NCBI RefSeq assembly: GCF_017315755.1
Contig: NZ_JAFLRJ010000081.1
Span: 1 to 56,192, forward strand
DNA from: Streptomyces beijiangensis
Lineage (GTDB): Bacteria > Actinomycetota > Actinomycetes > Streptomycetales > Streptomycetaceae
Reading direction: 5' to 3'
Length of the DNA stretch: 56,192 nt
In this document: in pieces, positions 1 to 8,211 of the stretch
Layout: the number at the start of each line of letters is the position of its first letter
Numbering within the stretch: the first letter of the stretch is position 1
Translations under genes and position numbers: made by a program
The notes under the pieces: generated by a model
Told to the model about the DNA's origin: nothing
Databases searched by the model: none
The model's input: only the letters and a program-made list of their open reading frames with translations

Positions 1-684
1 GCGGCCCACATCCGCGCGCTGACCGCACTCGCACGCACCCGCGGCTACGACGGCATCGACATCGACTACGAGTCCATCGCCCCGACCGCCACCGCGAAGT
101 ACCGGACCGTCCGCGCCGGATACGCGGCCTTCGTGAGCGGCCTCTGCCGCGCCCTGCACGCACAGCACAAGCAGTGCGTCATCACCGTCTCCCCGCAGAC
201 CGCGGCCACCGGCCGGATCTGGGACTATCCGGCGATCGGCAGGGCCGCCGACCGGGTCCGGATCATGGCGTACAACCTGCACTGGGCAGGCGGGCCCGCG
301 GGCCCCCTCGCGGGCACCCAGTGGTACGAGGAGATCCTGCGGCGCGCCACCTCGCTGATCCCGCCCGCGAAGATCGAGATGGCGCTGCCGGCGTACGGCT
401 GGGACTGGCGCAGCGACGGCAAGGGCTCGGCCAGGCACGTCACCTGGAAGGAGGCCGACGCGCTGCGCCGCAAGAAGGGCGCGCCCTACCGGCTCGATCC
501 GGTGTCCCGGACCCCGTACTTCACCTATCTGGACGGCAAGGTGAAGCGCACGGTCTGGTACCAGGACGCCCACGGTGTCGCGGCGCAGCTGCCCGCACTG
601 CGGAAGTACAAGGTGACCAACACCGGGCTGTGGGCGCTGAATTTCGAGGACCCGGGCCTGTGGAAGGTCCTCGCGGGGAAATGA
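1..684 (+). CDS. Glycoside hydrolase family 18 protein, 3' part
   Basis: The gene enters from the left edge in frame 1, so its start, any signal peptide and the first part of the barrel are missing; 227 residues remain. The family 18 active-site strand DGIDIDYE is visible near residues 18-25, with the last Glu as catalytic acid. The strand MAYNLHW (about residue 90) is also typical of GH18. The fold is closer to the spore/cell-wall type YaaH-like GH18 enzymes than to large exochitinases, because the barrel ends soon after ALNFEDPGLW with no added domains. Likely role: hydrolysis of a GlcNAc-containing polymer (chitin or peptidoglycan-like), probably secreted; the substrate is not decidable here. 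It is followed at once by a strong hairpin and converges on the flotillin gene. Confidence 0.85.
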   Translation, partial: AAHIRALTALARTRGYDGIDIDYESIAPTATAKYRTVRAGYAAFVSGLCRALHAQHKQCVITVSPQTAATGRIWDYPAIGRAADRVRIMAYNLHWAGGPAGPLAGTQWYEEILRRATSLIPPAKIEMALPAYGWDWRSDGKGSARHVTWKEADALRRKKGAPYRLDPVSRTPYFTYLDGKVKRTVWYQDAHGVAAQLPALRKYKVTNTGLWALNFEDPGLWKVLAGK

Positions 685-693
685 CCCCGCACA

Positions 694-730
694 CACGCCG
701 GTCCCGCCCTGGCGGGGCGGGACCGGCGTG
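694..730. terminator. Bidirectional hairpin between GH18 and flotillin genes
   Basis: A perfect 15-bp stem (694-708 with 716-730, core CGCCGGTCCCGCC) closes a 7-base loop between two convergent stop codons. There is no U tract, as is usual for Streptomyces terminators, so this is assigned from position and stem strength. Confidence 0.75.
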
Positions 731-742
731 CCGTGTCCGTGA

Positions 743-2233
743 CTACTTGTCGTCCCGGACCGGGATCTTCTCGCTGCGCGGCGGAGGAGTGACGGCACCG
801 TTCAGCTGGGCCGACGCCGGATTCGCCGCATTCTCGGAATTCATCGACGCCAGGAGCTGACGGGCCAGGCCCAGGCCCGTACCCCCCATGGTCAGCGCCT
901 TGGCGAACATGTCCGCCATCCCGTCGGCGCCGTTGAGCACGACCATGTGCTCCACATTGCCGAAGGCCTCGGCGCCCGCCCTGACGATCTCCGGCCAGTT
1001 CTCGGCCAGCTGCTGGGCGACCACGGCCTCCTGGTTCTGCGCCAGGGCCTCGGCCCTCGCCTTCATCGCCTCGGCCTCGGCGAGCCCCTTGGCCTTCGCC
1101 GACTCGGCCTCCGCGAGACCCCGCGCCTGCGTCGCCGCGGCCTCCGCCTCACCGGTCGCCCGGGTGGCGGACGCCGAAGCCGCGCCGCGCGCCTTGGTCG
1201 CCTCGGCCTCGGCGGCGGCAGCCGACTTGACCCTGCTCGCCTCGGCGGCCGCCGCGAGCTCCGTCTCCTTCGCCTTGGCCTCGGCCGCCGAGATACGGGC
1301 ATCACGCTCGGCCTCCGCGCTGGTCCGCCTCTCGTACGCCGCCGCGTCCGCGGGTTTGCGTACATCCGCCTGGAGCTGCTGCTCCCTGCGCTGCGCCTCC
1401 AGCTCGGCGACCCGGGTCTCCTGGACCACGACCTCCTGACGCGCCGCCGCGTCCGCGAGCGGACCCGCCTGACGCGACGATGCGGCGGCCTTGTCGCGCT
1501 CCGCCTGATAGCCGGCCTGCAGGATCTCGCTGTCCCTGGTCGCCTCCGACATCCTGGCGAAGGCGGCCTGTTCGGCCTCGGTCGCCTGCAGATTGGCCTG
1601 TGCCTGGGCGATGCGCGCGTCCCGCTGGACCGCGGCGGCATGCGGCATCGCCAGGTTCTTCATGTACCCGGTCGGGTCCTCGATCTCATGGATCTGCAGC
1701 GAGTCCACGATCAGACCCAGCTTCTCCATCTCCGTGCCGCAGGCGGCACGCGTCTGGCCGGTCAGTTTTTCCCGGTCGCGGATCATGTCCTCGACCGTCA
1801 GCCCGCCCACGATGGAACGCAGATGCCCCGCGAAGACGTTGTGGACCCGCTCCGACATCAGTTTCTGCTGGTCGAGGAAGCGCCGTGCCGCGTTGGCGAT
1901 CGACACGAAGTCGTCGCCGACCTTGAAGATGACCACGCCGCGCACCTTCAGCGGAATGCCCTGGTGCGTCACACAGTCCACGAGGAGCTCGGTCTCGTTG
2001 AGATCGAGCGACATCTTCCTGACCGCCTGCACGCCGGGCATCACGAGTGTTCCGCGCCCGGTGACGATGCGGAAACCCATGCCTTCCTCGAGGCCTTCGG
2101 TCTTGTGCTTGGAACCCGAGATGACGAGTGCCTCATTGGGCTCGGCGACCCGCCACATGAGCTTGAAGAGACAGATCAGAACGATGATGGCAGCGAGCAC
2201 CACACCCGCCGCAACGCCGATGACCATCGGCAT
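743..2233 (-). CDS. Flotillin-like SPFH-domain membrane protein
   Basis: A 496-residue scaffold protein of membrane microdomains. An N-terminal hydrophobic segment (about residues 3-25) is followed by an SPFH/Band 7 domain (about 30-200). A long Ala/Glu-rich coiled-coil stretch (about 205-390) with repeated AEAEA- and KAKGLAEAE-like units follows, typical of flotillins. The C-terminal 100 residues continue the flotillin family pattern. The start codon at 2233 follows AAGGGGG; a second Met two codons later is possible. A small NfeD-like gene lies 123 bases upstream on the same strand, the classic NfeD-flotillin pairing in bacteria. The known role of the family is ordering membrane proteins and fluidity; the specific client here is unknown. 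Confidence 0.9.
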   Translation of the reverse strand: MPMVIGVAAGVVLAAIIVLICLFKLMWRVAEPNEALVISGSKHKTEGLEEGMGFRIVTGRGTLVMPGVQAVRKMSLDLNETELLVDCVTHQGIPLKVRGVVIFKVGDDFVSIANAARRFLDQQKLMSERVHNVFAGHLRSIVGGLTVEDMIRDREKLTGQTRAACGTEMEKLGLIVDSLQIHEIEDPTGYMKNLAMPHAAAVQRDARIAQAQANLQATEAEQAAFARMSEATRDSEILQAGYQAERDKAAASSRQAGPLADAAARQEVVVQETRVAELEAQRREQQLQADVRKPADAAAYERRTSAEAERDARISAAEAKAKETELAAAAEASRVKSAAAAEAEATKARGAASASATRATGEAEAAATQARGLAEAESAKAKGLAEAEAMKARAEALAQNQEAVVAQQLAENWPEIVRAGAEAFGNVEHMVVLNGADGMADMFAKALTMGGTGLGLARQLLASMNSENAANPASAQLNGAVTPPPRSEKIPVRDDK

Positions 2234-2356
2234 ACGCCCCCTTCACACGGTGCCCTGACGGCACCGACTGGAGAGGAGTGTGCGCCTGCGCAAGACCAGC
2301 GAGAAGACACTGACGGATCCTTGTCGCGTTCTTGATACGCGACGGGGTCGAAACGC

Positions 2357-2575
2357 TCAACTTCCGTACGCACAGGCGACATACACCGTGCGTGGCGCCA
2401 GATACTCGATGACGGTGACGACCGTCCCGGACTCGATCCGCTCGGCCGGATCCACCGGGTACGCGAGAAAGTGCTCGGCCCCGCCCCGGATCCGGACGAT
2501 CACCTCGCCGACCAGACCGGGTCCGATCGTGCCCGTCACCCGCCCGGTCAGCCCCACCATCGACGCATCGTCCAT
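2357..2575 (-). CDS. Small NfeD-like OB-fold protein
   Basis: A 72-residue protein beginning MDDASMVGLTGRVTGTIGPG. The pattern of an initial G-x-x-G-x-V-x-x-x-I turn, a central VRIRGGAEHFLAYP strand pair and the end GTVVTVIEYLAPRTVYV resembles the soluble OB-fold C-terminal domain of NfeD proteins, here without the membrane or protease part. It sits just upstream of the flotillin gene on the same strand, where NfeD partners are expected. The start at 2575 is preferred because residues upstream in the same open frame look like translated non-coding sequence; no strong ribosome site is visible. Function is inferred from fold and neighbour: a partner or stabiliser of flotillin assemblies. Confidence 0.7.
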   Translation of the reverse strand: MDDASMVGLTGRVTGTIGPGLVGEVIVRIRGGAEHFLAYPVDPAERIESGTVVTVIEYLAPRTVYVACAYGS

Positions 2576-2623
2576 GGGCGGAGCGTAATGGGCGGCCCCG
2601 AGTCTGGAAAGATGCGGAATGCG

Positions 2624-3676
2624 ATGAGCCAGATACCCCACACCTCTGCCGAGCGACCCGTCCCGACCAGCGCCGATGTCGCGCGCCTGGCCGGAGTCTC
2701 GCGCGCCACCGTCTCCTACGTACTGAACGGCACCTCCGCCGTCCGCATCAGCGAGGCCACCCGTATCAGGGTCCGCGAAGCCGCCGACGAGCTCGGCTAC
2801 ATCCCGCACGCGGCCGCACGCAGCCTGCGCTCGGGCAGCAGCCGGATGGTGCTGCTGCCCGCGTCGCCCGTCCCGGTCGGCCCGCTCTACAGCCGTTTCT
2901 TCAACGAGTTCCAGTGGGCGCTGCGCCGGTTCGACTACACGGTGGTGCAGTACGGCAGCCTGGGTCTGAGCCCCGACGAGGCCGCTCGTGCCTGGGCGGA
3001 GCTGCGTCCCGTCGCCGTGGTCGGCCTCGGCGGACCCCAGCTCACCGCCGCCGGCATCCAGTTGCTGCGCCGCTCAGGCGTCAAGGCGGTCATCACGCTC
3101 GGACCCGAGCCCGTCGCAGGGGCGCACGCGCTGGCGATGGACCACCGTCAGGTCGGGCTCTGCGCGGGCGCGCACCTGCTGGAGCGCGGCCGTCGCAGGA
3201 TCGGCGTGGTGGTGCCGCGGGAACCGGGACTCGAGATGTTCTCCCAGCCGCGGCTCGCCGGGGTGCGGGCCGCAGTCGAGGGCAGTGGGGCCACGGTCGA
3301 ACCGCTGGCGCTCTCCTACGACGAGGAGTCGGCCGCCGCCCTCGCCGAGCGCTGGCCCGCGCTCGGTCTCGACGCGGTCTTCGCGTACAACGACGAATAC
3401 GCCATGCTCCTGATGCGGGCGCTCCAGGACCGGGGCATCGACATCCCCGGGGAGTGCGCCGTGATGGGCGCCGACGACCTGTTGCTCGGCAGGCTGCTGC
3501 GCCCGCGGCTCTCCACCGTGCAATTGGACATGGCCACCGGGCAGCAGCTGGCCGAGCTCGTCGAGCGCGTGGTGCGCGATCCGGGCGGCGAGCCCGAACG
3601 CCACGACATGATGGCCGCCAGGGCCATCCCCCGGGAGTCCACCCAGCCGGGACGCCGTGCACCGGCACACACCTAG
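2624..3676 (+). CDS. LacI-family transcriptional regulator
   Basis: A 350-residue regulator. The N-terminal LacI helix-turn-helix and hinge are clear (TSADVARLAGVSRATVSYVL, residues 14-33, then NGTSAVRISEATRIRV). The ligand-binding half is a periplasmic-binding-protein fold ending with the usual VMGADDLLLGRLLRPRLSTV and MAARAI segments. The ATG at 2624 is chosen; an in-frame ATG at 2612 would add four residues. No sugar operon lies next to it, so its ligand and targets are unknown; it could act on the neighbouring NfeD/flotillin genes, from which it diverges. Its stop codon overlaps the stop of the convergent IclR gene: the tetramer CTAG at 3673-3676 serves both strands. Confidence 0.9.
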   Translation: MSQIPHTSAERPVPTSADVARLAGVSRATVSYVLNGTSAVRISEATRIRVREAADELGYIPHAAARSLRSGSSRMVLLPASPVPVGPLYSRFFNEFQWALRRFDYTVVQYGSLGLSPDEAARAWAELRPVAVVGLGGPQLTAAGIQLLRRSGVKAVITLGPEPVAGAHALAMDHRQVGLCAGAHLLERGRRRIGVVVPREPGLEMFSQPRLAGVRAAVEGSGATVEPLALSYDEESAAALAERWPALGLDAVFAYNDEYAMLLMRALQDRGIDIPGECAVMGADDLLLGRLLRPRLSTVQLDMATGQQLAELVERVVRDPGGEPERHDMMAARAIPRESTQPGRRAPAHT

Positions 3677-5178
3677 AACGGCCGCACCGCACGCAGATCG
3701 GCCTCGATGAGCTCCGCCGTCTCCCGCAGTGCGGGCAGCAGGGCGCCGCGCGCCTCATCCGCCGTCCCGCGCCCGGCGTGCTGGGCGACATTGAGCGCGG
3801 CGACCACCCGCCCAAGGGCGTCGCGCACCGGGACGGCGAGCGAGCGCAGGCCCTCCTCCAGTTCCTCGTCCACCAGCGCGAAGCCTTCGGCGGCCACCCG
3901 GTCGACGATCCTGCCGATTTCACGGGACGAGGTCACCGTGTGGCGGGTGAGCGCGGGAAGCTCGGCCGGCAGGGCGGGCCGCTCCCCGGGGGCGAGGCCC
4001 GCGAGCAGCACCCGGCCCATCGAGGTCGCGTACGCGGGGAGGCGCGTCCCCACGGTGATGGTGACGCTCATGATCCGTTCGGTGGGGACACGTGCCACAT
4101 AGCGGATGTCGGTTCCGTCGAGCACCACCAGCGAGGCCGACTCGTGCACCCGCTCCACCAGCGCGGTCAGATGCGGCTGGGCGATCTCGGGCAGCGTCAG
4201 CTCGGAGAGTCGTGCGCAGCCCAGCTCAAGCACGCGCGGCAGCAGCCTGAACTGCCTTCCCTCGCACGCCACTTGACCCAGTTGCTCCAGGGTGAGCAGG
4301 GAGCGCCGGGCGGTCGCTCTGGCCAGCCCCGTGGCCTCGGCGACCGCGCTCAGTGTCATCCCCTCGCCCCGGTCGCCGCCGAGCGCGACCAGTACGGCGA
4401 TCCCGCGCGCCAGCGACTGCAGGAAATCCGGGCCGAGCTCCCGCTTGATCTCGCGGGACGCGTCAGGCGCCGCCCGTGGCGCGTCCTCGGGGCGGGGCGC
4501 GGCCAGTGCGGCCTCCAGTTCGGTCCGTACCTCCCGCAACCGGGGGAGCACCGCATCCTTCAGTGACCCGAGGGTGTGCCTGCTGGTGTGGCTGACCACG
4601 CTCACCGCGCACACGGTCCGCCCCTGCCGGCCGCGCACCGGGACAGCCACCGCGATCAGGCCCGGCTCGATGTGCTGGTCGTCGCCCGCCCACTGGTCCT
4701 CGCTCCACCCGGCTCCGAACAGGGCGCCCGGGGCGCACCGGTCGGCCGGCAGCAGATCGCCGATACGGAAGGACACCGCCATCGCCCGCCGCCTCCTGGT
4801 CTGCAGGACGAATCGCACCCCGTCCCCGTCGGGCACCGCGACCGACACCGACTCGTCGAACTCGTCCGCAAGCCGCTCCGTCAGGGGCCCGAGCGCCGCC
4901 GGAATCCCGCAGGCCCGCAAATAGGCGCCGGACACCTCCATCAGCCGGGGCGCGAGCCACACCTCGCGGCCGTCGCTGCGCACCAGGGCGAGCCGGTCGA
5001 GCGTGGAGACGACACGGTCGACGGTGGAGCGGGCCAGGCCCGTGGCCCGTACGAGATCGCTGTGCCGCATCCGGTCCGCGTCCGGTGCACAGAGCGCGCG
5101 CAGGACGGAAAGCCCGCGCTCCAGCGGGCCGACCCGTTGACAGTCGGTCGTATCGGGCAGAGACTCGGGCGAGATCAT
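3673..5178 (-). CDS. pobR: Tandem IclR-domain regulator, PobR-like
   Basis: A 501-residue protein with two complete IclR units in one chain, about twice the usual length. The first winged helix-turn-helix (SDLVRATGLARSTVDRVVST, about residues 40-60) and effector domain fill the N-terminal half. The second HTH (SAVAEATGLARATARRSLLT) begins near residue 275 and is followed by a second effector domain. Such double-IclR proteins control 4-hydroxybenzoate catabolism in Streptomyces, and this one diverges from the thiolase and pobA genes, so it very probably senses 4-hydroxybenzoate or a related aromatic. The Met at 5178 is chosen: TATTGT lies six bases upstream, suggesting a leaderless transcript. 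A TGAAC/GTTCA repeat lies in the 52-base divergent gap and overlaps that promoter, suggesting autoregulation. Confidence 0.85.
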   Translation of the reverse strand: MISPESLPDTTDCQRVGPLERGLSVLRALCAPDADRMRHSDLVRATGLARSTVDRVVSTLDRLALVRSDGREVWLAPRLMEVSGAYLRACGIPAALGPLTERLADEFDESVSVAVPDGDGVRFVLQTRRRRAMAVSFRIGDLLPADRCAPGALFGAGWSEDQWAGDDQHIEPGLIAVAVPVRGRQGRTVCAVSVVSHTSRHTLGSLKDAVLPRLREVRTELEAALAAPRPEDAPRAAPDASREIKRELGPDFLQSLARGIAVLVALGGDRGEGMTLSAVAEATGLARATARRSLLTLEQLGQVACEGRQFRLLPRVLELGCARLSELTLPEIAQPHLTALVERVHESASLVVLDGTDIRYVARVPTERIMSVTITVGTRLPAYATSMGRVLLAGLAPGERPALPAELPALTRHTVTSSREIGRIVDRVAAEGFALVDEELEEGLRSLAVPVRDALGRVVAALNVAQHAGRGTADEARGALLPALRETAELIEADLRAVRPF

Positions 5179-5181
5179 GAC

Positions 5182-5205
5182 TGAACAATAGTTCACCAGG
5201 CGAAC
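5182..5205. promoter_or_regulatory. Putative PobR operator
   Basis: TGAAC-AATA-GTTCA is a perfect inverted repeat (5182-5195), and a third half-site GAAC follows at 5202-5205, seven bases after GTTC. Three related half-sites in a 52-base divergent gap fit a regulator with two DNA-binding domains per chain. The assignment to PobR is inferred from position. Confidence 0.6.
5185..5190 (-). promoter_or_regulatory. -10 element, leaderless promoter of pobR
   Basis: TATTGT on the minus strand ends six bases before the pobR ATG, which would place the transcription start at the start codon. It lies inside the inverted repeat at 5182-5195. Confidence 0.5.
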
Positions 5206-5230
5206 AAGCGGCGGGCGTGGGAGAGAATTG

Positions 5231-6415
5231 ATGAGCATCCGGGACGTCTACATCGTCGACGCGGTCCGCACCCCGATCGGGAAGTTCGGGGGCGCCCTCT
5301 CCTCGGTACGCCCGGACGACCTCGCCGCCCATGTGGTCAGAGCCCTGGTGGACCGCGCCCCGGACCTTGATCCCTCCCGTATCGACGACGTGTACTTCGG
5401 CGACGCCAACGGTGCCGGCGAGGACAACCGTGATGTGGCCCGTATGGCGGTGCTCCTCGCCGGGCTCCCCGTCTCCGTCCCCGGCGTCACGGTCAACCGG
5501 CTCTGCGGCTCCGGACTCGAAGCCGTCATCCAGGCGGCCCGCGCCATCGCGGTCGGGGACGCCTCGGTCGCGATCGCGGGCGGCGTCGAGTCCATGTCCC
5601 GCGCCCCGTGGGTGGTGCAGAAGCCCGAGAGGGCCTTCCCCGCAGGCCCCCAGCAGATGCACTCGACGACGCTGGGCTGGCGGATGACCAACCCGCGGAT
5701 GCCCGAGGAGTGGACGGTGGCCCTCGGCGAGGGCGCCGAGCTCATCGCCGACAAGCACGGGATCACCCGCGAGCAGCAGGACGCGTTCGCCCTCGCCAGC
5801 CACACCAAGGCGGCCGCGGCCTGGGACGCGGGTCTGTACGACGGCGAGGTCGTGCCGTACGACGGCGTCGATCTCCTGCGCGACGAGTGCATCAGGCCCG
5901 GCTCGACGATGGAGGCCCTGGCCAAGCTGAAGCCCGCCTTCCGCAAGGCCGGCTCGGTCACCGCCGGCAACGCATCCCCGCTCAACGACGGTGCGGCCGC
6001 CCTGCTCCTGGTCGACGAGGAAGGGCTGCGGGCCACCGGGCGCGAACCTCTCGCCCGTATCCGCGCCTCCGCCGTGACCGGCATCGAGCCGCAGCTCTTC
6101 GGTCTCGGTCCGGTCGAGGCCGTCCAGAAGGCCCTCGCCAAGGCGGGCAAGTCCTTCGCCGACCTCACCACCTTCGAGCTCAACGAGGCCTTCGCCGCCC
6201 AGTCGCTCGGCTGTCTCGCCGAGTGGCCCGGTCTCGACCCGTCCGTCGTCAACCCGCGCGGGGGCGCCATCGCGATCGGGCACCCGCTCGGTGCCTCGGG
6301 CGCGCGCCTCGCCGGCTCGGTCGCCCACCAGCTCGCCGCCGCAGGCTCGGGCACCGGACTCGCGGCCCTGTGCATCGGGGTCGGTCAGGGTCTCGCCCTC
6401 GTACTCGAACGCTGA
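5231..6415 (+). CDS. pcaF: Beta-ketoadipyl-CoA / acetyl-CoA thiolase
   Basis: A 394-residue degradative thiolase. Expected catalytic residues are present: nucleophilic Cys92 in NRLCGSGLEA, His351 in GHPLGASGARL, and Cys381 in LCIGVGQG. Substrate-side signatures VESMSRAPWVV and NPRGGAIAIG are also intact. Start choice: an ATG at 5231 preceded by GGAGAGA. The first residues (DAVRTPIGKFGGALSSVRPDDL) match the PcaF group that cleaves beta-ketoadipyl-CoA to succinyl-CoA and acetyl-CoA, the last step of the protocatechuate pathway. Its position between the PobR-like regulator and pobA supports this over a biosynthetic acetoacetyl-CoA thiolase. No other pca genes are in the window, so they would have to lie elsewhere. 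Confidence 0.85.
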   Translation: MSIRDVYIVDAVRTPIGKFGGALSSVRPDDLAAHVVRALVDRAPDLDPSRIDDVYFGDANGAGEDNRDVARMAVLLAGLPVSVPGVTVNRLCGSGLEAVIQAARAIAVGDASVAIAGGVESMSRAPWVVQKPERAFPAGPQQMHSTTLGWRMTNPRMPEEWTVALGEGAELIADKHGITREQQDAFALASHTKAAAAWDAGLYDGEVVPYDGVDLLRDECIRPGSTMEALAKLKPAFRKAGSVTAGNASPLNDGAAALLLVDEEGLRATGREPLARIRASAVTGIEPQLFGLGPVEAVQKALAKAGKSFADLTTFELNEAFAAQSLGCLAEWPGLDPSVVNPRGGAIAIGHPLGASGARLAGSVAHQLAAAGSGTGLAALCIGVGQGLALVLER

Positions 6416-6431
6416 AGGAGGAGCACCGCCC

Positions 6432-7607
6432 GTGCGCACCACCGTAGGAATCATCGGAGGCGGCCCCGCGGGGCTGCTGCTCGCCCGGCTGCTGCACGCC
6501 GAAGGAGTCGACTGCGTCGTCCTGGAGAGCCGGACGAGGGAGTACGTCGAGCAGCGGCAGCGCGCCGGAATCCTCGAACAGGGCACGGTCGACGCGCTGC
6601 GCGACTGCGGTGCGGGCACCCGTATGGACGCCGAGGGGCTGGTCCACGAGGGCATCGAGCTGCGCTTCGACCGGCAGCGCCACCGCATCGACTTCCCCTC
6701 GCTCACCGGTGGCCGGAGCGTGATGGTGTACGCGCAGACCGAGGTGGTCAAGGACCTCGTCGCACTCCAACTGGCGGACGGACCACCGCTGTTGTTCGAG
6801 GCGCAGGCCATCGCCGTCGAGAAGCCGGAGAGTGATCGTCCCGTCGTCCGCTTCACGCACCGCGGCCGAGAGCAGACGCTGGAGTGTGAGTACGTCATCG
6901 GGTGCGACGGTTTCCACGGCATCGCCCGGGCGGCCGTCCCGGCGGCCGTACGGCGTACCTACGAACGCGCGTACCCGTACTCCTGGCTCGGGATCCTCGC
7001 CGATGTCCCGCCCTCCTGCGAGGAGTTGATCTACGCGCGGGGTGAACGCGGCTTCGCCCTGAACTCGATGCGCAGCCCCACCGTCTCCCGCCTCTACCTC
7101 CAGGTCCCCAACGGCACCGACCCCGCCGACTGGCCGGACGATCGGATATGGGACGAACTGGACGCCCGCTTCGCCGTCGACGGCGACTGGAGCCTGGAGC
7201 GCGGACCCGTCACCGCCAAGTCCGTGACCCCGATGCGGAGTTACGTCACCGAGCCGATGCGGTACGGGCGGATCCTGCTGGCCGGCGACGCCGCGCACAT
7301 CGTCCCGCCCACCGGCGCCAAGGGGCTCAACCTGGCCGTCTCCGACGTCCGGATCATGGCCAGGGCCTTCGCGGAGCTGCGGCGCACCGGATCGGCGGCA
7401 CTCCTCGACGCCTACTCGGACGACTGCCTGCGCCGGGTCTGGCAGGCGACACGCTTCTCGTACGAGATGACGACGATGCTGCACACGGACCCGGAGGCGC
7501 AGGCCTTCGAAGGCCGCGTACAGCTCGCACGTCTGCACCGCATCGCGGCCTCCGGGGCCGCCGCAGCCGAGCTCGCCGCCAACTACACGGGGCTTCCCCT
7601 CGGCTGA
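6432..7607 (+). CDS. pobA: 4-hydroxybenzoate 3-monooxygenase
   Basis: A 391-residue class A flavin monooxygenase, the usual PobA length. It has the N-terminal FAD fingerprint GIIGGGPAGLLLARLL and the second FAD motif GDAAHIVPPTGAKGLNLA near residue 285. The PobA hallmark R-x-R-AGILEQGT is present as QRQRAGILEQGT. The reaction is NADPH-dependent hydroxylation of 4-hydroxybenzoate to protocatechuate. The GTG start at 6432 has a strong AAGGAGGAG that also contains the end of the thiolase gene, so the two genes are translationally close (16-base gap) and form an operon. A hairpin follows the stop and overlaps the convergent thioredoxin gene end. Confidence 0.92.
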   Translation: MRTTVGIIGGGPAGLLLARLLHAEGVDCVVLESRTREYVEQRQRAGILEQGTVDALRDCGAGTRMDAEGLVHEGIELRFDRQRHRIDFPSLTGGRSVMVYAQTEVVKDLVALQLADGPPLLFEAQAIAVEKPESDRPVVRFTHRGREQTLECEYVIGCDGFHGIARAAVPAAVRRTYERAYPYSWLGILADVPPSCEELIYARGERGFALNSMRSPTVSRLYLQVPNGTDPADWPDDRIWDELDARFAVDGDWSLERGPVTAKSVTPMRSYVTEPMRYGRILLAGDAAHIVPPTGAKGLNLAVSDVRIMARAFAELRRTGSAALLDAYSDDCLRRVWQATRFSYEMTTMLHTDPEAQAFEGRVQLARLHRIAASGAAAAELAANYTGLPLG

Positions 7608-7634
7608 GGCGGAACGGCCGGTCCGGCCTCAGCC
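7602..7634. terminator. Bidirectional terminator hairpin between pobA and thioredoxin
   Basis: A perfect 9-bp stem GGCTGAGGC/GCCTCAGCC (7602-7610 with 7626-7634), extended by GGA/TCC, spans both stop codons of the convergent genes. Confidence 0.7.
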
Positions 7635-8003
7635 CTCCTGGGCCGCCTGCTGCTCGGAGACCGACTTGCGGACCTCGTCCATGTCCAGATTCCTGGCCTG
7701 GCCGATGACATCCTCCAGCGCGACCTCGGGCAGCGCACCGGGCTGGGCGAAGACCGCGACATTGTCCCGGACGATCATCAGCGTCGGAATCGAGCGGATG
7801 TCGAAGGCCGCAGCCAGCTCCTGCTGCGCTTCGGTGTCGACCTTCGCGAAGACGAGGTCGGGGTGACGCTCGGAAGCGCCCTCGTAGACCGGGGCGAACT
7901 GCCGGCACGGCCCGCACCACGAAGCCCAGAAGTCAATGAGGACGAAGTCGTTGTCGGTCACGACGTCGTCGAAGTTTTCCTTGGTGAGCTCGACCGTGCT
8001 CAT
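7629..8003 (-). CDS. Thioredoxin
   Basis: A 124-residue cytoplasmic thioredoxin with the redox site WASWCGPC (Cys30 and Cys33), the cis-proline segment IRSIPTLMI, and the normal length plus a short acidic/Gln-rich tail. It reduces protein disulfides using electrons from thioredoxin reductase. The ATG at 8003 has AGGAAAGGTGG upstream. Its long leader starts at a near-ideal sigma-R promoter (8140-8165), so it is likely induced by thiol-oxidative stress. It diverges from a pyridine nucleotide-disulfide oxidoreductase-family gene, but no thioredoxin reductase is next to it. Confidence 0.93.
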   Translation of the reverse strand: MSTVELTKENFDDVVTDNDFVLIDFWASWCGPCRQFAPVYEGASERHPDLVFAKVDTEAQQELAAAFDIRSIPTLMIVRDNVAVFAQPGALPEVALEDVIGQARNLDMDEVRKSVSEQQAAQEG

Positions 8004-8139
8004 GCTGTGCCACCTTTCCTGGCTTCCCGGTGCAGTGTCTTCCCGGGGGGCAACCCCCGGACCTCCGGCCGAACGAGCAGGCCGTCGCAGTGCCCCGGGC
8101 CGCCTTCGCGAACCTGATGTCAGTGAAACTGTCCCCGTC

Positions 8140-8165
8140 AACCGCGTGGTGTGCGGCCGTATTCC
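8140..8165 (-). promoter_or_regulatory. Sigma-R type promoter for thioredoxin
   Basis: On the minus strand GGAAT (8165-8161), then exactly 18 bases, then GTT (8142-8140). This matches the established Streptomyces SigR consensus GGGAAT-N18-GTT except for the first G. It faces the thioredoxin gene with a leader of about 130 bases. Confidence 0.75.
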
Positions 8166-8211
8166 GCCTTCCCCTGTGGCCACGGATTACACCCGGGACC
8201 AGACTGTGCCT

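Noticed and set aside
947..2335. 462-codon open frame on the plus strand across the flotillin gene
   Set aside because: It is the antisense of an Ala/Glu-rich gene, with Arg/Gly/Leu-rich low-complexity product and no family pattern; GC-rich third positions keep antisense frames open.
4463..6922. 819-codon minus-strand open frame across thiolase and IclR regions
   Set aside because: Antisense to pcaF and pobA and out of frame with the IclR gene; no domain is readable in it.
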